Source: Bacteroidota bacterium (GTDB lineage: Bacteria > Bacteroidota > Bacteroidia > Sphingobacteriales > Sphingobacteriaceae). From it: a stretch of 42,426 bases of DNA. This document shows, piece after piece, positions 32,212 to 40,950 of the stretch. Both the position numbers and the translations under genes were made by a program. Position 1 is the first letter of the stretch. Every line of letters starts with the position of its first letter. The notes below the pieces were generated by a model. The model made no database searches and was not told the DNA's origin. It saw nothing but the letters and a program-made list of their open reading frames with translations. The stretch covers positions 1-42,426 of the forward strand of contig JAMFRP010000037.1 of the NCBI GenBank assembly GCA_026224775.1. The letters run 5' to 3'.

Positions 32212-33870
32212 ATGAAAAAGATACTTATTCTCAATATATTAATTATATCACTGTTATTTACGGCCTGCAAAAAGGACTTTTTAAATAGGGTGCCACAGGA
32301 TGCATATACTAATGCCAGCTTGTGGACTGATGCAAATGATGCGACTGCTGCGCTTGCGGGTGTATATAATGGCCAAGGCTGGAGCTATTCTGATAATGGA
32401 AATGGATGGGCAGATGCCACATGGATTGTTTATTTGGATTGTGCATCCGACAATGCTTATAGCCAGTATCCCTGGGAAGGTTTCCAGGGTTATGGTAACG
32501 GTACGGCTACTCCAGCGTCAGTAGGCGTAACCAATGCCTCAGCTTATAATTATACCGCTATTACCAGATGTAATTTCTTTTTGGCCAATATTGGCGCCAC
32601 ACCTATGGACGATACACTGAAAGCAAATATGATAGCCCAGGTAAGGTTTATACGGGCTTATGAATATTCAATAATGACGCAGCTTTATGGTGATGTTCCG
32701 CTGGTTACCACTGTACTTACGCCTGCGCAGTCACTTGTCAGTGTTAGAGCTCCAAAAGCAACAGTCGTGAAATTTATCCTAAGCGAACTTGCTGCGGCAA
32801 CTCCGAATCTGACGGTCGCTAATAATTCGGGGGATGGCCATATTACCAAAGGCGCTGCACTTGCCTTAAAAGCAAGGGTTGAACTTTATAATGCTGACTA
32901 TGCAGACTGTATTACCGATTGCCAGGCGGTAATGAAACTAGGTTATGCGTTGTATCCGAGTTATACTGACCTATTCCGAATGGTGTCTCAAAATAATAAT
33001 CCCGAAATAATAGCATCAGCCCAATACGTTGAAAACCCGTCAGCTAACTCAAATGGCGTTTTAGGGGTAATGCCGTCAAATTCATCAGGCGGATGGTCAT
33101 CTATTGATCCTCTTCAGAGCCTTGTTGATTCTTATGAAATGGCTAATGGGAAACTAATAACAGATCCTGCGTCCGGCTACGATCCGACAAACCCTTATGC
33201 AAACAGGGACCCTCGCCTGGCTGCAACCATTTTATATCCCGGTGAGCCCTTTTATCAAGCAGGTGGTGCGGTTGGTGTATTATCAAAATCGGTTACTTAT
33301 TATGATCCCCTGGATGCTTCGTCTCCGGATTATTATGCAAGTGGTAATAACACATCGCCAACAGGCTATGTGGTCAAAAAATATACATCAAATCTGAGCG
33401 ATTTTGATAATCTGTTCCAGAGCGGATTAAATATGACGGTTATTCGTTATGCAGAAGTTCTGTTGACCGACGCGGAAGCTAAAATAGAATCGGGCAAAAT
33501 AGATGGTACCGTTTACAGTGATATTAACGCGGTAAGGAACAGGGCAGGTATGCCTGCTGTTGATCAGTCGGTGTACAATGGTCAAACAAGTTTACGTGCG
33601 CTGGTACGTAACGAACGCCGGGTGGAATTTGCTTTTGAGGGTTTGCGCTTTTTTGATATCCAACGCTGGCAAATTGGTACGCAGGTAATGACCGGACCTG
33701 TTTATGGTGCTAAAATCGGTACTGTTGATGCTACCACCGGTAAGTATACCATAACCGGCGCTGCCTTACAAGCTGAAACACGAGTATTCACTACAAAAAA
33801 TTACTTGTGGCCAATACCACAAACTGAAAGAGATATTGATAAACAAATTACCCAAAATTCAGGGTATTAA
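32212..33870 (+). CDS. SusD/RagB-type surface glycan-binding lipoprotein
   Basis: 552 residues with lipoprotein signal (MKKILILNILIISLLFTAC, lipobox LFTAC). Mature N-terminus KKDFLNRVPQDAYT is the typical SusD start. TPR-like helices (QVRFIRAYEYSIMTQLYGDVPLVT) and the C-terminal SusD signature VRNERRVEFAFEGLRFFDIQRW followed by YLWPIPQTERDIDKQITQNSGY. It forms the lid of the SusC transporter at the cell surface. It starts 20 bases after susC. Complete. Confidence 0.96.
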   Translation: MKKILILNILIISLLFTACKKDFLNRVPQDAYTNASLWTDANDATAALAGVYNGQGWSYSDNGNGWADATWIVYLDCASDNAYSQYPWEGFQGYGNGTATPASVGVTNASAYNYTAITRCNFFLANIGATPMDDTLKANMIAQVRFIRAYEYSIMTQLYGDVPLVTTVLTPAQSLVSVRAPKATVVKFILSELAAATPNLTVANNSGDGHITKGAALALKARVELYNADYADCITDCQAVMKLGYALYPSYTDLFRMVSQNNNPEIIASAQYVENPSANSNGVLGVMPSNSSGGWSSIDPLQSLVDSYEMANGKLITDPASGYDPTNPYANRDPRLAATILYPGEPFYQAGGAVGVLSKSVTYYDPLDASSPDYYASGNNTSPTGYVVKKYTSNLSDFDNLFQSGLNMTVIRYAEVLLTDAEAKIESGKIDGTVYSDINAVRNRAGMPAVDQSVYNGQTSLRALVRNERRVEFAFEGLRFFDIQRWQIGTQVMTGPVYGAKIGTVDATTGKYTITGAALQAETRVFTTKNYLWPIPQTERDIDKQITQNSGY

Positions 33871-33886
33871 TAATTCAAAAACGATT

Positions 33887-33930
33887 TTGAAGTTTTGGTG
33901 GCTTTCATGAAAACTTCAAAGTTATTTTTA
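33887..33930 (+). terminator. Hairpin after susD, partial terminator
   Basis: TTGAAGTTTT (33887-33896) and AAAACTTCAA (33910-33919) form a perfect 10-bp stem followed by a T-rich stretch. Since the enzyme genes continue on the same strand without another clear promoter, it may lower but not stop transcription, giving more SusCD than enzymes. Confidence 0.55.
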
Positions 33931-33991
33931 TTGCTGATTTTTAATAATAACAGCAAATAGATCGCATCGAATACCTTCTTAAAATAAGTAA

Positions 33992-36900
33992 ATGAAGATT
34001 TTATCAATATTTATACCATTTATGATCCTGGTTTCAGGGTTAAAAGCTCAAGCCCCTAAAACAAACAGTAAAATTTTCTGGACAGAAACATTTGCAACAG
34101 ATAGGCTGCCAGATGGTTGGAAAAACGTGGATATGAGCAACACCAACAGTGTAACATGGATAGTGACTGATCAGCCTTATCCCGGTTCGTATCAGTACCA
34201 GCGGCAGGCGCCACCTATCGCTTCCAAAAGTCGGGGATATTACCTGCAGTTTCAGCCTGGTTATATGGTGGATGAAGAGCAGCCGAGCTGGGTAAAGAAA
34301 AAGCAATACCCGGATGCCTGGGTACAAAGCGGAGCCATTGATTGTTCGGCGCGGGCATCTGTTATTCTTCGCTTTCAGCAAACTTTCCGCTACAATGATT
34401 TTAATGCGGCGCCGGGCGCTGGCTTATACGTTGGTGTCAGTACCGACGGCAGCAATTGGACGGATTTTGACGTGAAAAAAAATATGCCAGCGGCAACGGA
34501 TATGTTTGATCCCATTAACCAGGAAGTAAATATCAGTAAAGTTGCCGCGAATCATTCGAAGGTTTATATCCGCTTTTATTGGAAAGGTTATTACAGCTGG
34601 TATTGGATGATTGACGATATTGAGTTGAGCGAAGCTTATACCCACGACCTGAGCCTGACAAGAGTTACATCAAACACCGAAAAAAATAATGCTTTCGGCA
34701 AGCAAGATAAACTAAGTGTAATGCTCAGAAATAACGGCTCGCAAACGGTTGATAAGGATATAAAAGTTACCTGCGTTTTGGACAATTCCCGAACTTTAAC
34801 GGCTATAGTACCGGCTGGCACAAAACCACTATTACCGGGCGACGAATACAATGTAGTTTTCACGGCAACGGATCTGTCTAACAGATCATCGCATACTGTA
34901 AAATTCACGCTTGATTATCCGCAGGATGAATTTGCCGAAAATAATACACTATCGCTTAAAATGAGCGCAAAGCAAGCTTTTATAGGCGATTTAACTTCAT
35001 ATAAACAGATGAAGAACGAAGCTGACATCGCCGCCAGTCAGAATAAATTCAAAGTGATATTTTACAGTAACGATATCTTCAGGATATGGATGGCGCCGGA
35101 TGGCGAGTTTACCAATCCCGCGGGCAATGATATTGTGGAAAGCTACGCGATAGACAATCCAACCGTTACCTCAACAGATAAAGGCGCTTATTATCAAATC
35201 AAAAGCAAAAGCTGTGTGCTTAGAGTATATAAAAAGCCGCTTAAATTCGCTATGTACGATGAAACGGATACCAAATTGATATGGGCCGAGACTAAACCAA
35301 TCAGTTATGGCGATAAAACGGAACAAACACTAACCCGACAAACAAATGAGTATTTCTATGGCGGCGGTATGCAGAACGGCTATTTCTCGCATCGCGGCAC
35401 GACTTTGCTTATTGAAAAAGGAAATGGCTGGGATAATGGGGGCAGGCCAAACCCGGCTCCTTTCTATATGTCAACCGCAGGCTATGGCGCGTTCCGCAAT
35501 ACCTTTGACGTTGGAAAATACGCGTTTACTGATACCCTTAAACTGTCACATAACGAAAATAGGTTTGATTGCTTCTATTTTTATGGGCCGTCGTTAAAGC
35601 AAATTCTTAATGGCTATACCAAAACTACAGGCCGCCCATTTCTGATGCCGCGCTGGGCTTTAAGTATGGGCGATGCCAATTGCTATAACCGTGGTACCGG
35701 GGGGTATGCTACCAAAAACTATACCGGTAGCGGAATTAGTGGCACAACGCCCGATGTAATTCAACTGGTGGCCGATCAATATATAAAGAACGATATGCCG
35801 CGTGGCTGGATTTTACCAAATGATGGCTACGGCTGTGGTTATGTAAAACTTGATTCTACTGTGATCGAACTGCATAAACGTGGATTTTATACAGGCTTGT
35901 GGACGGAAAATGGTGTTGACCGGATAGCAAAAGAAGTGGGTACCTATGGGACTCGTTTATGCAAGCTGGATGTGGCCTGGGTTGGGCCGGGTTATAAATT
36001 TGCGCTGGACGCTTGTAAATCGGCTTATAACGGGATCGAAAATAATAGCAACGAGCGTGGTTTTGTTTGGAGCGTTATGGGTTGGGCGGGCACTCAAAAG
36101 TACTCTACTGTGTGGTCGGGCGATCAAACCGGGAATTGGGAATATATTCGTTTTCATATTCCGACGGTGATCGGCGCGGGTTTATCAGCACAAAATGCCG
36201 CCACGGGTGACGTTGACGGTATTTTTGGAGGCAGCGATTCCACCTATGTGCGCGACCTGCAATGGAAATGCTTTACACCTGTTTTTATGGTGATGAGCGG
36301 GTGGGCTAAAAAGAATAAGCAACCTTATGTATATGGTGAGCCTTATACTTCTATCAACCGAAGATACCTTGATCTTAAAATGCGTTTAACGCCTTATATG
36401 TATACGTATTGTGCCCAGGCGCACGAAACAGGCGTGCCCACCACCAGGGCTATGGTACTGGAATATCCTGAGGATAACAATACTAAGGGAACAAAAACTC
36501 AATACCAGTTTATGAACGGTGAATGGCTGCTAGTAGCTCCGGTTTATAAAAGCGAGGCCAAGCGCGACAGTATTTACCTGCCCCAAGGCACCTGGTATGA
36601 TTACTGGAACGGACGGGCTTACAGCGGCAATGTCTGGTTAAACAACTATCCCGCCCCGCTGGACAAACTACCGGTTTTTGTAAAGGCAGGAGCGATTATT
36701 CCGATGTATCCTCAAATGGAGTATGACAGACAAAGGAAAGCGGATAGCCTGACACTGGATATTTATCCTTACAAAAATTCTTCATTTAATTTATATGAAG
36801 ATGATGGCATTTCCCATGATTATCGCAAAGGAGGCTTTGCTAAAACACTAATAAACGTGCAGGCTGATAAAAACACACAGATAAGCATAGAGGCAGCAAA

Positions 36901-37138
36901 AGGTAATTACACGGGCAAATATTTAAAACGGGTTTACCTGCTAAATATCCATCAAGCGGCAAGGCCTAAAAAAGTTACGGTCGCTGGTGAGGAATTGGTA
37001 GTTTATACATCTGGAAACCAATTTAACAAGGCAAACACAGGTTGTTATTTCGATGCCAATGAGAAAAGTGGAACGCTACATATTAAGACCAGCTATCTGC
37101 CGACTACAGATTCGCAATTAATAAGAATTTTAAACTGA
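33992..37138 (+). CDS. Glycoside hydrolase family 31 with extra N-terminal modules
   Basis: 1048 residues. Signal peptide (to about 20, KAQ). An adhesin-like jelly roll (about 25-210; ETFATDRLPDGWKNVDMS) and an Ig/CARDB-like module (about 215-325) precede the GH31 N-terminal sandwich (about 340-540), the TIM barrel (about 545-850) and C-terminal sheets. Nucleophile Asp660 in KLDVAW and acid/base Asp711 in WSGDQTGNWE are read by position. GH31 enzymes act on alpha-glycosides (glucose, xylose, galactose, N-acetylgalactosamine). The N-acetylhexosamine kinase-like gene next door makes an alpha-N-acetylgalactosaminidase (GH31_18-like) a reasonable guess. Followed six bases later by the kinase gene. 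Confidence 0.88.
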   Translation: MKILSIFIPFMILVSGLKAQAPKTNSKIFWTETFATDRLPDGWKNVDMSNTNSVTWIVTDQPYPGSYQYQRQAPPIASKSRGYYLQFQPGYMVDEEQPSWVKKKQYPDAWVQSGAIDCSARASVILRFQQTFRYNDFNAAPGAGLYVGVSTDGSNWTDFDVKKNMPAATDMFDPINQEVNISKVAANHSKVYIRFYWKGYYSWYWMIDDIELSEAYTHDLSLTRVTSNTEKNNAFGKQDKLSVMLRNNGSQTVDKDIKVTCVLDNSRTLTAIVPAGTKPLLPGDEYNVVFTATDLSNRSSHTVKFTLDYPQDEFAENNTLSLKMSAKQAFIGDLTSYKQMKNEADIAASQNKFKVIFYSNDIFRIWMAPDGEFTNPAGNDIVESYAIDNPTVTSTDKGAYYQIKSKSCVLRVYKKPLKFAMYDETDTKLIWAETKPISYGDKTEQTLTRQTNEYFYGGGMQNGYFSHRGTTLLIEKGNGWDNGGRPNPAPFYMSTAGYGAFRNTFDVGKYAFTDTLKLSHNENRFDCFYFYGPSLKQILNGYTKTTGRPFLMPRWALSMGDANCYNRGTGGYATKNYTGSGISGTTPDVIQLVADQYIKNDMPRGWILPNDGYGCGYVKLDSTVIELHKRGFYTGLWTENGVDRIAKEVGTYGTRLCKLDVAWVGPGYKFALDACKSAYNGIENNSNERGFVWSVMGWAGTQKYSTVWSGDQTGNWEYIRFHIPTVIGAGLSAQNAATGDVDGIFGGSDSTYVRDLQWKCFTPVFMVMSGWAKKNKQPYVYGEPYTSINRRYLDLKMRLTPYMYTYCAQAHETGVPTTRAMVLEYPEDNNTKGTKTQYQFMNGEWLLVAPVYKSEAKRDSIYLPQGTWYDYWNGRAYSGNVWLNNYPAPLDKLPVFVKAGAIIPMYPQMEYDRQRKADSLTLDIYPYKNSSFNLYEDDGISHDYRKGGFAKTLINVQADKNTQISIEAAKGNYTGKYLKRVYLLNIHQAARPKKVTVAGEELVVYTSGNQFNKANTGCYFDANEKSGTLHIKTSYLPTTDSQLIRILN

Positions 37139-37144
37139 TAACTC

Positions 37145-38227
37145 ATGAACTTACTAACCGATATTCTATCTTTATTTGGATTAGAAACAGAATCTTCTGT
37201 TCAGTCTTTTGGATCAGGTTTGATCAATCATACGTTTAAATTATCTTGTAATGGTAAAGAGTATATCTTACAGCAAATTAATAGCAATGTTTTTAAATCC
37301 CCGGAACGGATCGCTTACAATCTGAGTTTGATTCAAGCTTATTTAAACCAAAACTTTCCTGAATATCTTTTTATCGGACCGCTTCCCTCTATTAAGAATG
37401 AATTCATGGTATTAGTGGGGGGGATAAATTATTACAGGTTATTCCCGTTTGTAAGCGGTTCGGAAACAATAAATTTTGTTAACAAACCAAAAGAAGCATT
37501 TGAGGCTGCAAAACAGTTTGGGAAATTTTCGAAGGTTCTTAAGGATTTTGAATGGAGTTCGCTCAGATACACGCTGGCCGATTTTCATAACCTGGATTTA
37601 CGGTTTAAGCAATTTACAGCAAGCGTGGCATCGGCAGATCCTGACAAAGCTCTTTTAGCGGCCACCGAGGTTAATGTGGCTTATGAGCATTCTCACTTAG
37701 TTAAAACCTATAACAATATTGTCCTTCATGAAGAGATTCCGCTACGCGTAGTTCATCATGACACGAAAATAAGTAATGTACTTTTTGATAACGAGTTGAA
37801 CGGACTCTGTGTAATAGATTTAGATACCGTAATGCCGGGTTATTTCTTTAGTGATGTTGGTGATATGATGAGAACCTACCTATCAGCAGCAAATGAAGAA
37901 GAAACTGATATATCAAAGGTATCTATCAGGGAAGAGGTTTTTATTGCTATTTGTGAGGGCTATTTGTCGGAAATGAGGGACATATTAACGACAAGGGAAA
38001 TACACTATTTTATTTTAGCGGGTGAGCTGATGATCTATATGCAAGCCATCCGTTTCCTTACAGACTTTCTTAATAATGATATTTATTACGGGTCAAAATA
38101 TCCGGGACACAACCTCACCCGGGCAAAAAACCAATTCAAATTATTGGAAGAATACATCAGTCATAAGAGGCGTTTCATAGAAATAATTGCCGCTCTTACA
38201 AATAATAAAACAGCTATAAATGTGTAA
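37145..38227 (+). CDS. NahK-like N-acetylhexosamine 1-kinase (APH fold)
   Basis: A 360-residue cytoplasmic kinase of the aminoglycoside phosphotransferase fold. N-lobe with FGSGLINHTFKL and YILQQIN, catalytic loop VVHHDTKISNVLFD (Asp and Asn of the HxDxxxxN motif) and metal-binding IDLDTVMPG, then GDMMRTY. This arrangement is typical of NahK, which phosphorylates GlcNAc or GalNAc at C1 in the galacto-N-biose pathway, and of related sugar 1-kinases. It starts six bases after the GH31 stop and ends ten bases before the GH35 gene, so it belongs to the operon and should phosphorylate a sugar released in it. Confidence 0.82.
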   Translation: MNLLTDILSLFGLETESSVQSFGSGLINHTFKLSCNGKEYILQQINSNVFKSPERIAYNLSLIQAYLNQNFPEYLFIGPLPSIKNEFMVLVGGINYYRLFPFVSGSETINFVNKPKEAFEAAKQFGKFSKVLKDFEWSSLRYTLADFHNLDLRFKQFTASVASADPDKALLAATEVNVAYEHSHLVKTYNNIVLHEEIPLRVVHHDTKISNVLFDNELNGLCVIDLDTVMPGYFFSDVGDMMRTYLSAANEEETDISKVSIREEVFIAICEGYLSEMRDILTTREIHYFILAGELMIYMQAIRFLTDFLNNDIYYGSKYPGHNLTRAKNQFKLLEEYISHKRRFIEIIAALTNNKTAINV

Positions 38228-38237
38228 ATTTTAAAAA

Positions 38238-40103
38238 ATGAAATGTAAATTTTTCAATATTACTCTACTTCTTCTTTTGATCAGTTATACTGGATTTTCC
38301 CAGGCCAAACATACTTTTGAAGTTAGCAATGGCAATTTTCTGTATGATGGAAAACCCATTCAAATCCATTCTGGTGAAATGCACTTTGCCAGGGTGCCCA
38401 GGCCATATTGGCGTCAAAGATTAAAAATGATGAAAGCAATGGGCCTTAATGCCGTAGCTACTTATGTGTTTTGGAATTACCAGGAAACAGCACCGGGTGT
38501 ATGGGATTTTAAAACGGACAGCCGGGATGTGGCAGCGTTTATAAAAACTGCTCAGGAGGAGGGACTGTTCGTCATCCTGAGACCTGGCCCGTATGCCTGC
38601 GCGGAATGGGAGTTTGGAGGATATCCCTGGTGGCTGCAAAAAAATAAAGATCTTGTTATACGAACAAACAACAAGCCCTTTTTAGATTCTTGCAGGGTTT
38701 ATATCAACAAACTGGCTGAGCAGGTTAAAAATCTTCAAATTACCCATGGAGGCCCAATCATAATGGTACAGGCCGAAAATGAATTTGGATCATACGTGGC
38801 GCAGCGAAAGGATATTCCGCTTTCTCAACATAAAGCCTATAGCATGGCAATAAAGCAGGAGCTTTTAGATGCAGGGTTTGATGTGCCCCTGTTTACGTCG
38901 GACGGTAGCTGGCTTTTAGAAGGTGGGAGTATAGCAGGTGCTTTACCGGCAGTAAATGGTGAAGATGATACCGCAAAGGTCAAGGCAACCATCAATAAAT
39001 ATCATAACAATCAAGGACCGTATATGGTAGCAGAATTTTATCCCGGATGGTTCGATTCATGGGGGCAGGATTATAATTCAGTACCAGCAGGAGATGCCGC
39101 TAAGCAAACCAAAAAATACCTAAAAGCGGGTATCTCTTTTAATTATTATATGGCACATGGTGGTACAAATTTTGGCTTTACGACAGGGGCGAATTACGAC
39201 GATACGCACGGGATAACACCGGATATAACAAGTTACGATTATGACGCACCCATAAGTGAAGCAGGTTGGGAAACGCCTAAATATGATTCGTTACGAAATG
39301 CCATACAAGGCTTTACACATGAACAATTACCAACTGTGCCTTCTCCATTCAAAGTGATAGCCATTCCGGCAATAAAATTCAATGAATCAGTTGATCTTTT
39401 TTCCCTGACTAAAAACATGGTTCCTGTCCAAAGCGATACGCCGCTCACATTTGAAGACTTAAATCAAGGTTATGGTTACGTACTATACCGCCGAAAATTT
39501 AACCAACCAGTAAGTGGGAAGCTTGTGTTAAATGGATTAAGGGATTATGCGCTGATTTATGTAAACGGCAAAATGATTGGCGAACTCAACCGAAATACCA
39601 ATACATTCTCTTTAGATATTAATATCCCCTTTAACAGCACATTGGATATTCTCGTCGAAAATATGGGTCGTATAAATTATGGATCGCAAATTACCCAAAA
39701 CTTAAAAGGAATTATAAGTCCTGTGATTGTAGGCGGTAATGAAATTACCGGTAAATGGCAAATGTTCAAATTCCCTATGTCTCAATCTCCTGAAATTGCC
39801 TCCGGAGCAAGCAAAGGTTTGATCGGAAATCCGGCGCTCTACCATGCGACATTCATGCTTAAAGAAACAGGTGACACTTTTCTTGACATGAATAGTTGGG
39901 GTAAGGGTATCGTGTTTATAAACGGCCATAACCTGGGAAGATATTGGGGAATAGGTCCTCAACAAACATTATATGTACCCGGCTGCTGGTTAAATAAAGG
40001 CAGTAATGATATAATGGTGTTTGAGCAGATAAATCAAACTATACACCTTAGTATAAGTGGAATAAAAACCCCGGAATTAAAGCATTTAAATCCGAAAAAA
40101 TGA
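38238..40103 (+). CDS. Glycoside hydrolase family 35 beta-galactosidase
   Basis: 621 residues with a signal peptide (to about 21, GFSQ). GH35 barrel at about 25-345 with IHSGEMHFARVPRPYWRQRL, MGLNAVATYVFWNYQE, ILRPGPYACAEWEFGG, acid/base Glu182 in AENEFG and nucleophile Glu266 in VAEFYPGWFD. C-terminal jelly-roll domains include FINGHNLGRYWGIGPQQTLYVP. It removes terminal beta-linked galactose, often beta-1,3 or beta-1,4. Periplasmic. Last gene of the operon, followed by a terminator. Confidence 0.94.
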   Translation: MKCKFFNITLLLLLISYTGFSQAKHTFEVSNGNFLYDGKPIQIHSGEMHFARVPRPYWRQRLKMMKAMGLNAVATYVFWNYQETAPGVWDFKTDSRDVAAFIKTAQEEGLFVILRPGPYACAEWEFGGYPWWLQKNKDLVIRTNNKPFLDSCRVYINKLAEQVKNLQITHGGPIIMVQAENEFGSYVAQRKDIPLSQHKAYSMAIKQELLDAGFDVPLFTSDGSWLLEGGSIAGALPAVNGEDDTAKVKATINKYHNNQGPYMVAEFYPGWFDSWGQDYNSVPAGDAAKQTKKYLKAGISFNYYMAHGGTNFGFTTGANYDDTHGITPDITSYDYDAPISEAGWETPKYDSLRNAIQGFTHEQLPTVPSPFKVIAIPAIKFNESVDLFSLTKNMVPVQSDTPLTFEDLNQGYGYVLYRRKFNQPVSGKLVLNGLRDYALIYVNGKMIGELNRNTNTFSLDINIPFNSTLDILVENMGRINYGSQITQNLKGIISPVIVGGNEITGKWQMFKFPMSQSPEIASGASKGLIGNPALYHATFMLKETGDTFLDMNSWGKGIVFINGHNLGRYWGIGPQQTLYVPGCWLNKGSNDIMVFEQINQTIHLSISGIKTPELKHLNPKK

Positions 40104-40152
40104 AGTGCATTCTCTAATGTGTAAAGGGTAAATTTAATAGGCTATTTAAAGA

Positions 40153-40186
40153 AAAGCCTTCTGATGCTAAATTAGAAGGCTTTTTT
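40153..40186 (+). terminator. Terminator of the polysaccharide utilization operon
   Basis: AAAGCCTTCT (40153-40162) and AGAAGGCTTT (40174-40183) form a perfect 10-bp stem with an 11-base loop followed by T residues. Confidence 0.9.
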
Positions 40187-40331
40187 GCGTTGTGGAGAAC
40201 TATAGAAATTATCTTTTAAAATAATTCGCATTGAAGAGCATCTTAACAAAAAGTTTTAATAATTTGTAAGAATTAAATGTTTTATACGACTAAGAAGTAT
40301 TAATGAAAAATTAAATTATTAAACTTTGAAC

Positions 40332-40805
40332 ATGATCAATGAAACCTTTTCTACACAAAGGAATTATCAACAGTGTGCTCCTTTATTTCTTCGGCTGATT
40401 ATAGGTTATGGGTTTATGGCTCATGGTTGGGCAAAACTAAGCAAGGGGCCGGCTGGGTTTGAAAAACTACTTGCACAAACAGGAGTTCCTTTTCCACATA
40501 TAACTTCATGGGTATCGCCTGTAATAGAACTATTAGGCGGGTTGGCAATATTCTTAGGTGTGTTTGTCAGCATTACAGCCATTCCTCTTATTTTCACCAT
40601 GCTTGTTGCTATGTTCACCATTCAAATTAATTATGGATTTAGTTCTGTTAAAACGATTGGTTTAACATCAAAAGGCCCTTTATTTGGACCTCCGGGATAT
40701 GAAATCAATTTATTGTATATCCCAGGCCTTATTTCTCTTATCCTTACCGGTGCTGGTATCTACTCTATTGATTCTTTAATCCGGAGCAAGAGAACTAAAA
40801 TTTAA
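40332..40805 (+). CDS. DoxX-family membrane protein
   Basis: About 157 residues from the ATG at 40332 (a TTG at 40326 is in frame). Four membrane helices of the DoxX type: PLFLRLIIGYGFMAHGWAKL with the family's HGxxKL pattern, then FEKLLAQTGVPFP, helix around VIELLGGLAIFLGVFV, helix around AIPLIFTMLVAMFTIQINYG and a C-terminal helix. DoxX proteins are inner-membrane proteins linked in some species to quinone- or thiol-redox functions. A single gene between the polysaccharide locus and topB. Confidence 0.85.
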   Translation: MINETFSTQRNYQQCAPLFLRLIIGYGFMAHGWAKLSKGPAGFEKLLAQTGVPFPHITSWVSPVIELLGGLAIFLGVFVSITAIPLIFTMLVAMFTIQINYGFSSVKTIGLTSKGPLFGPPGYEINLLYIPGLISLILTGAGIYSIDSLIRSKRTKI

Positions 40806-40855
40806 GATAATTAACCGTTTCTCCCAAATACAATTTTCTTCGCGTTCTGAATAAA

Positions 40856-40870
40856 AGAGTTCGATCCTCT
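40856..40870 (+). other. tRNA T-arm-like remnant
   Basis: The 15 bases AGAGTTCGATCCTCT equal the T stem-loop of the tRNA-Lys at 21605-21677 but have no acceptor or anticodon parts around them. It is possibly the scar of an old tRNA-targeted integration or a decayed tRNA gene. Confidence 0.3.
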
Positions 40871-40950
40871 AGCGCTAGAATTCTTTACTTACGAATCCAA
40901 TTTTCCACATCCGTTGCGGTACGCACTGTAAATAGCTACTTTCGGCACAT

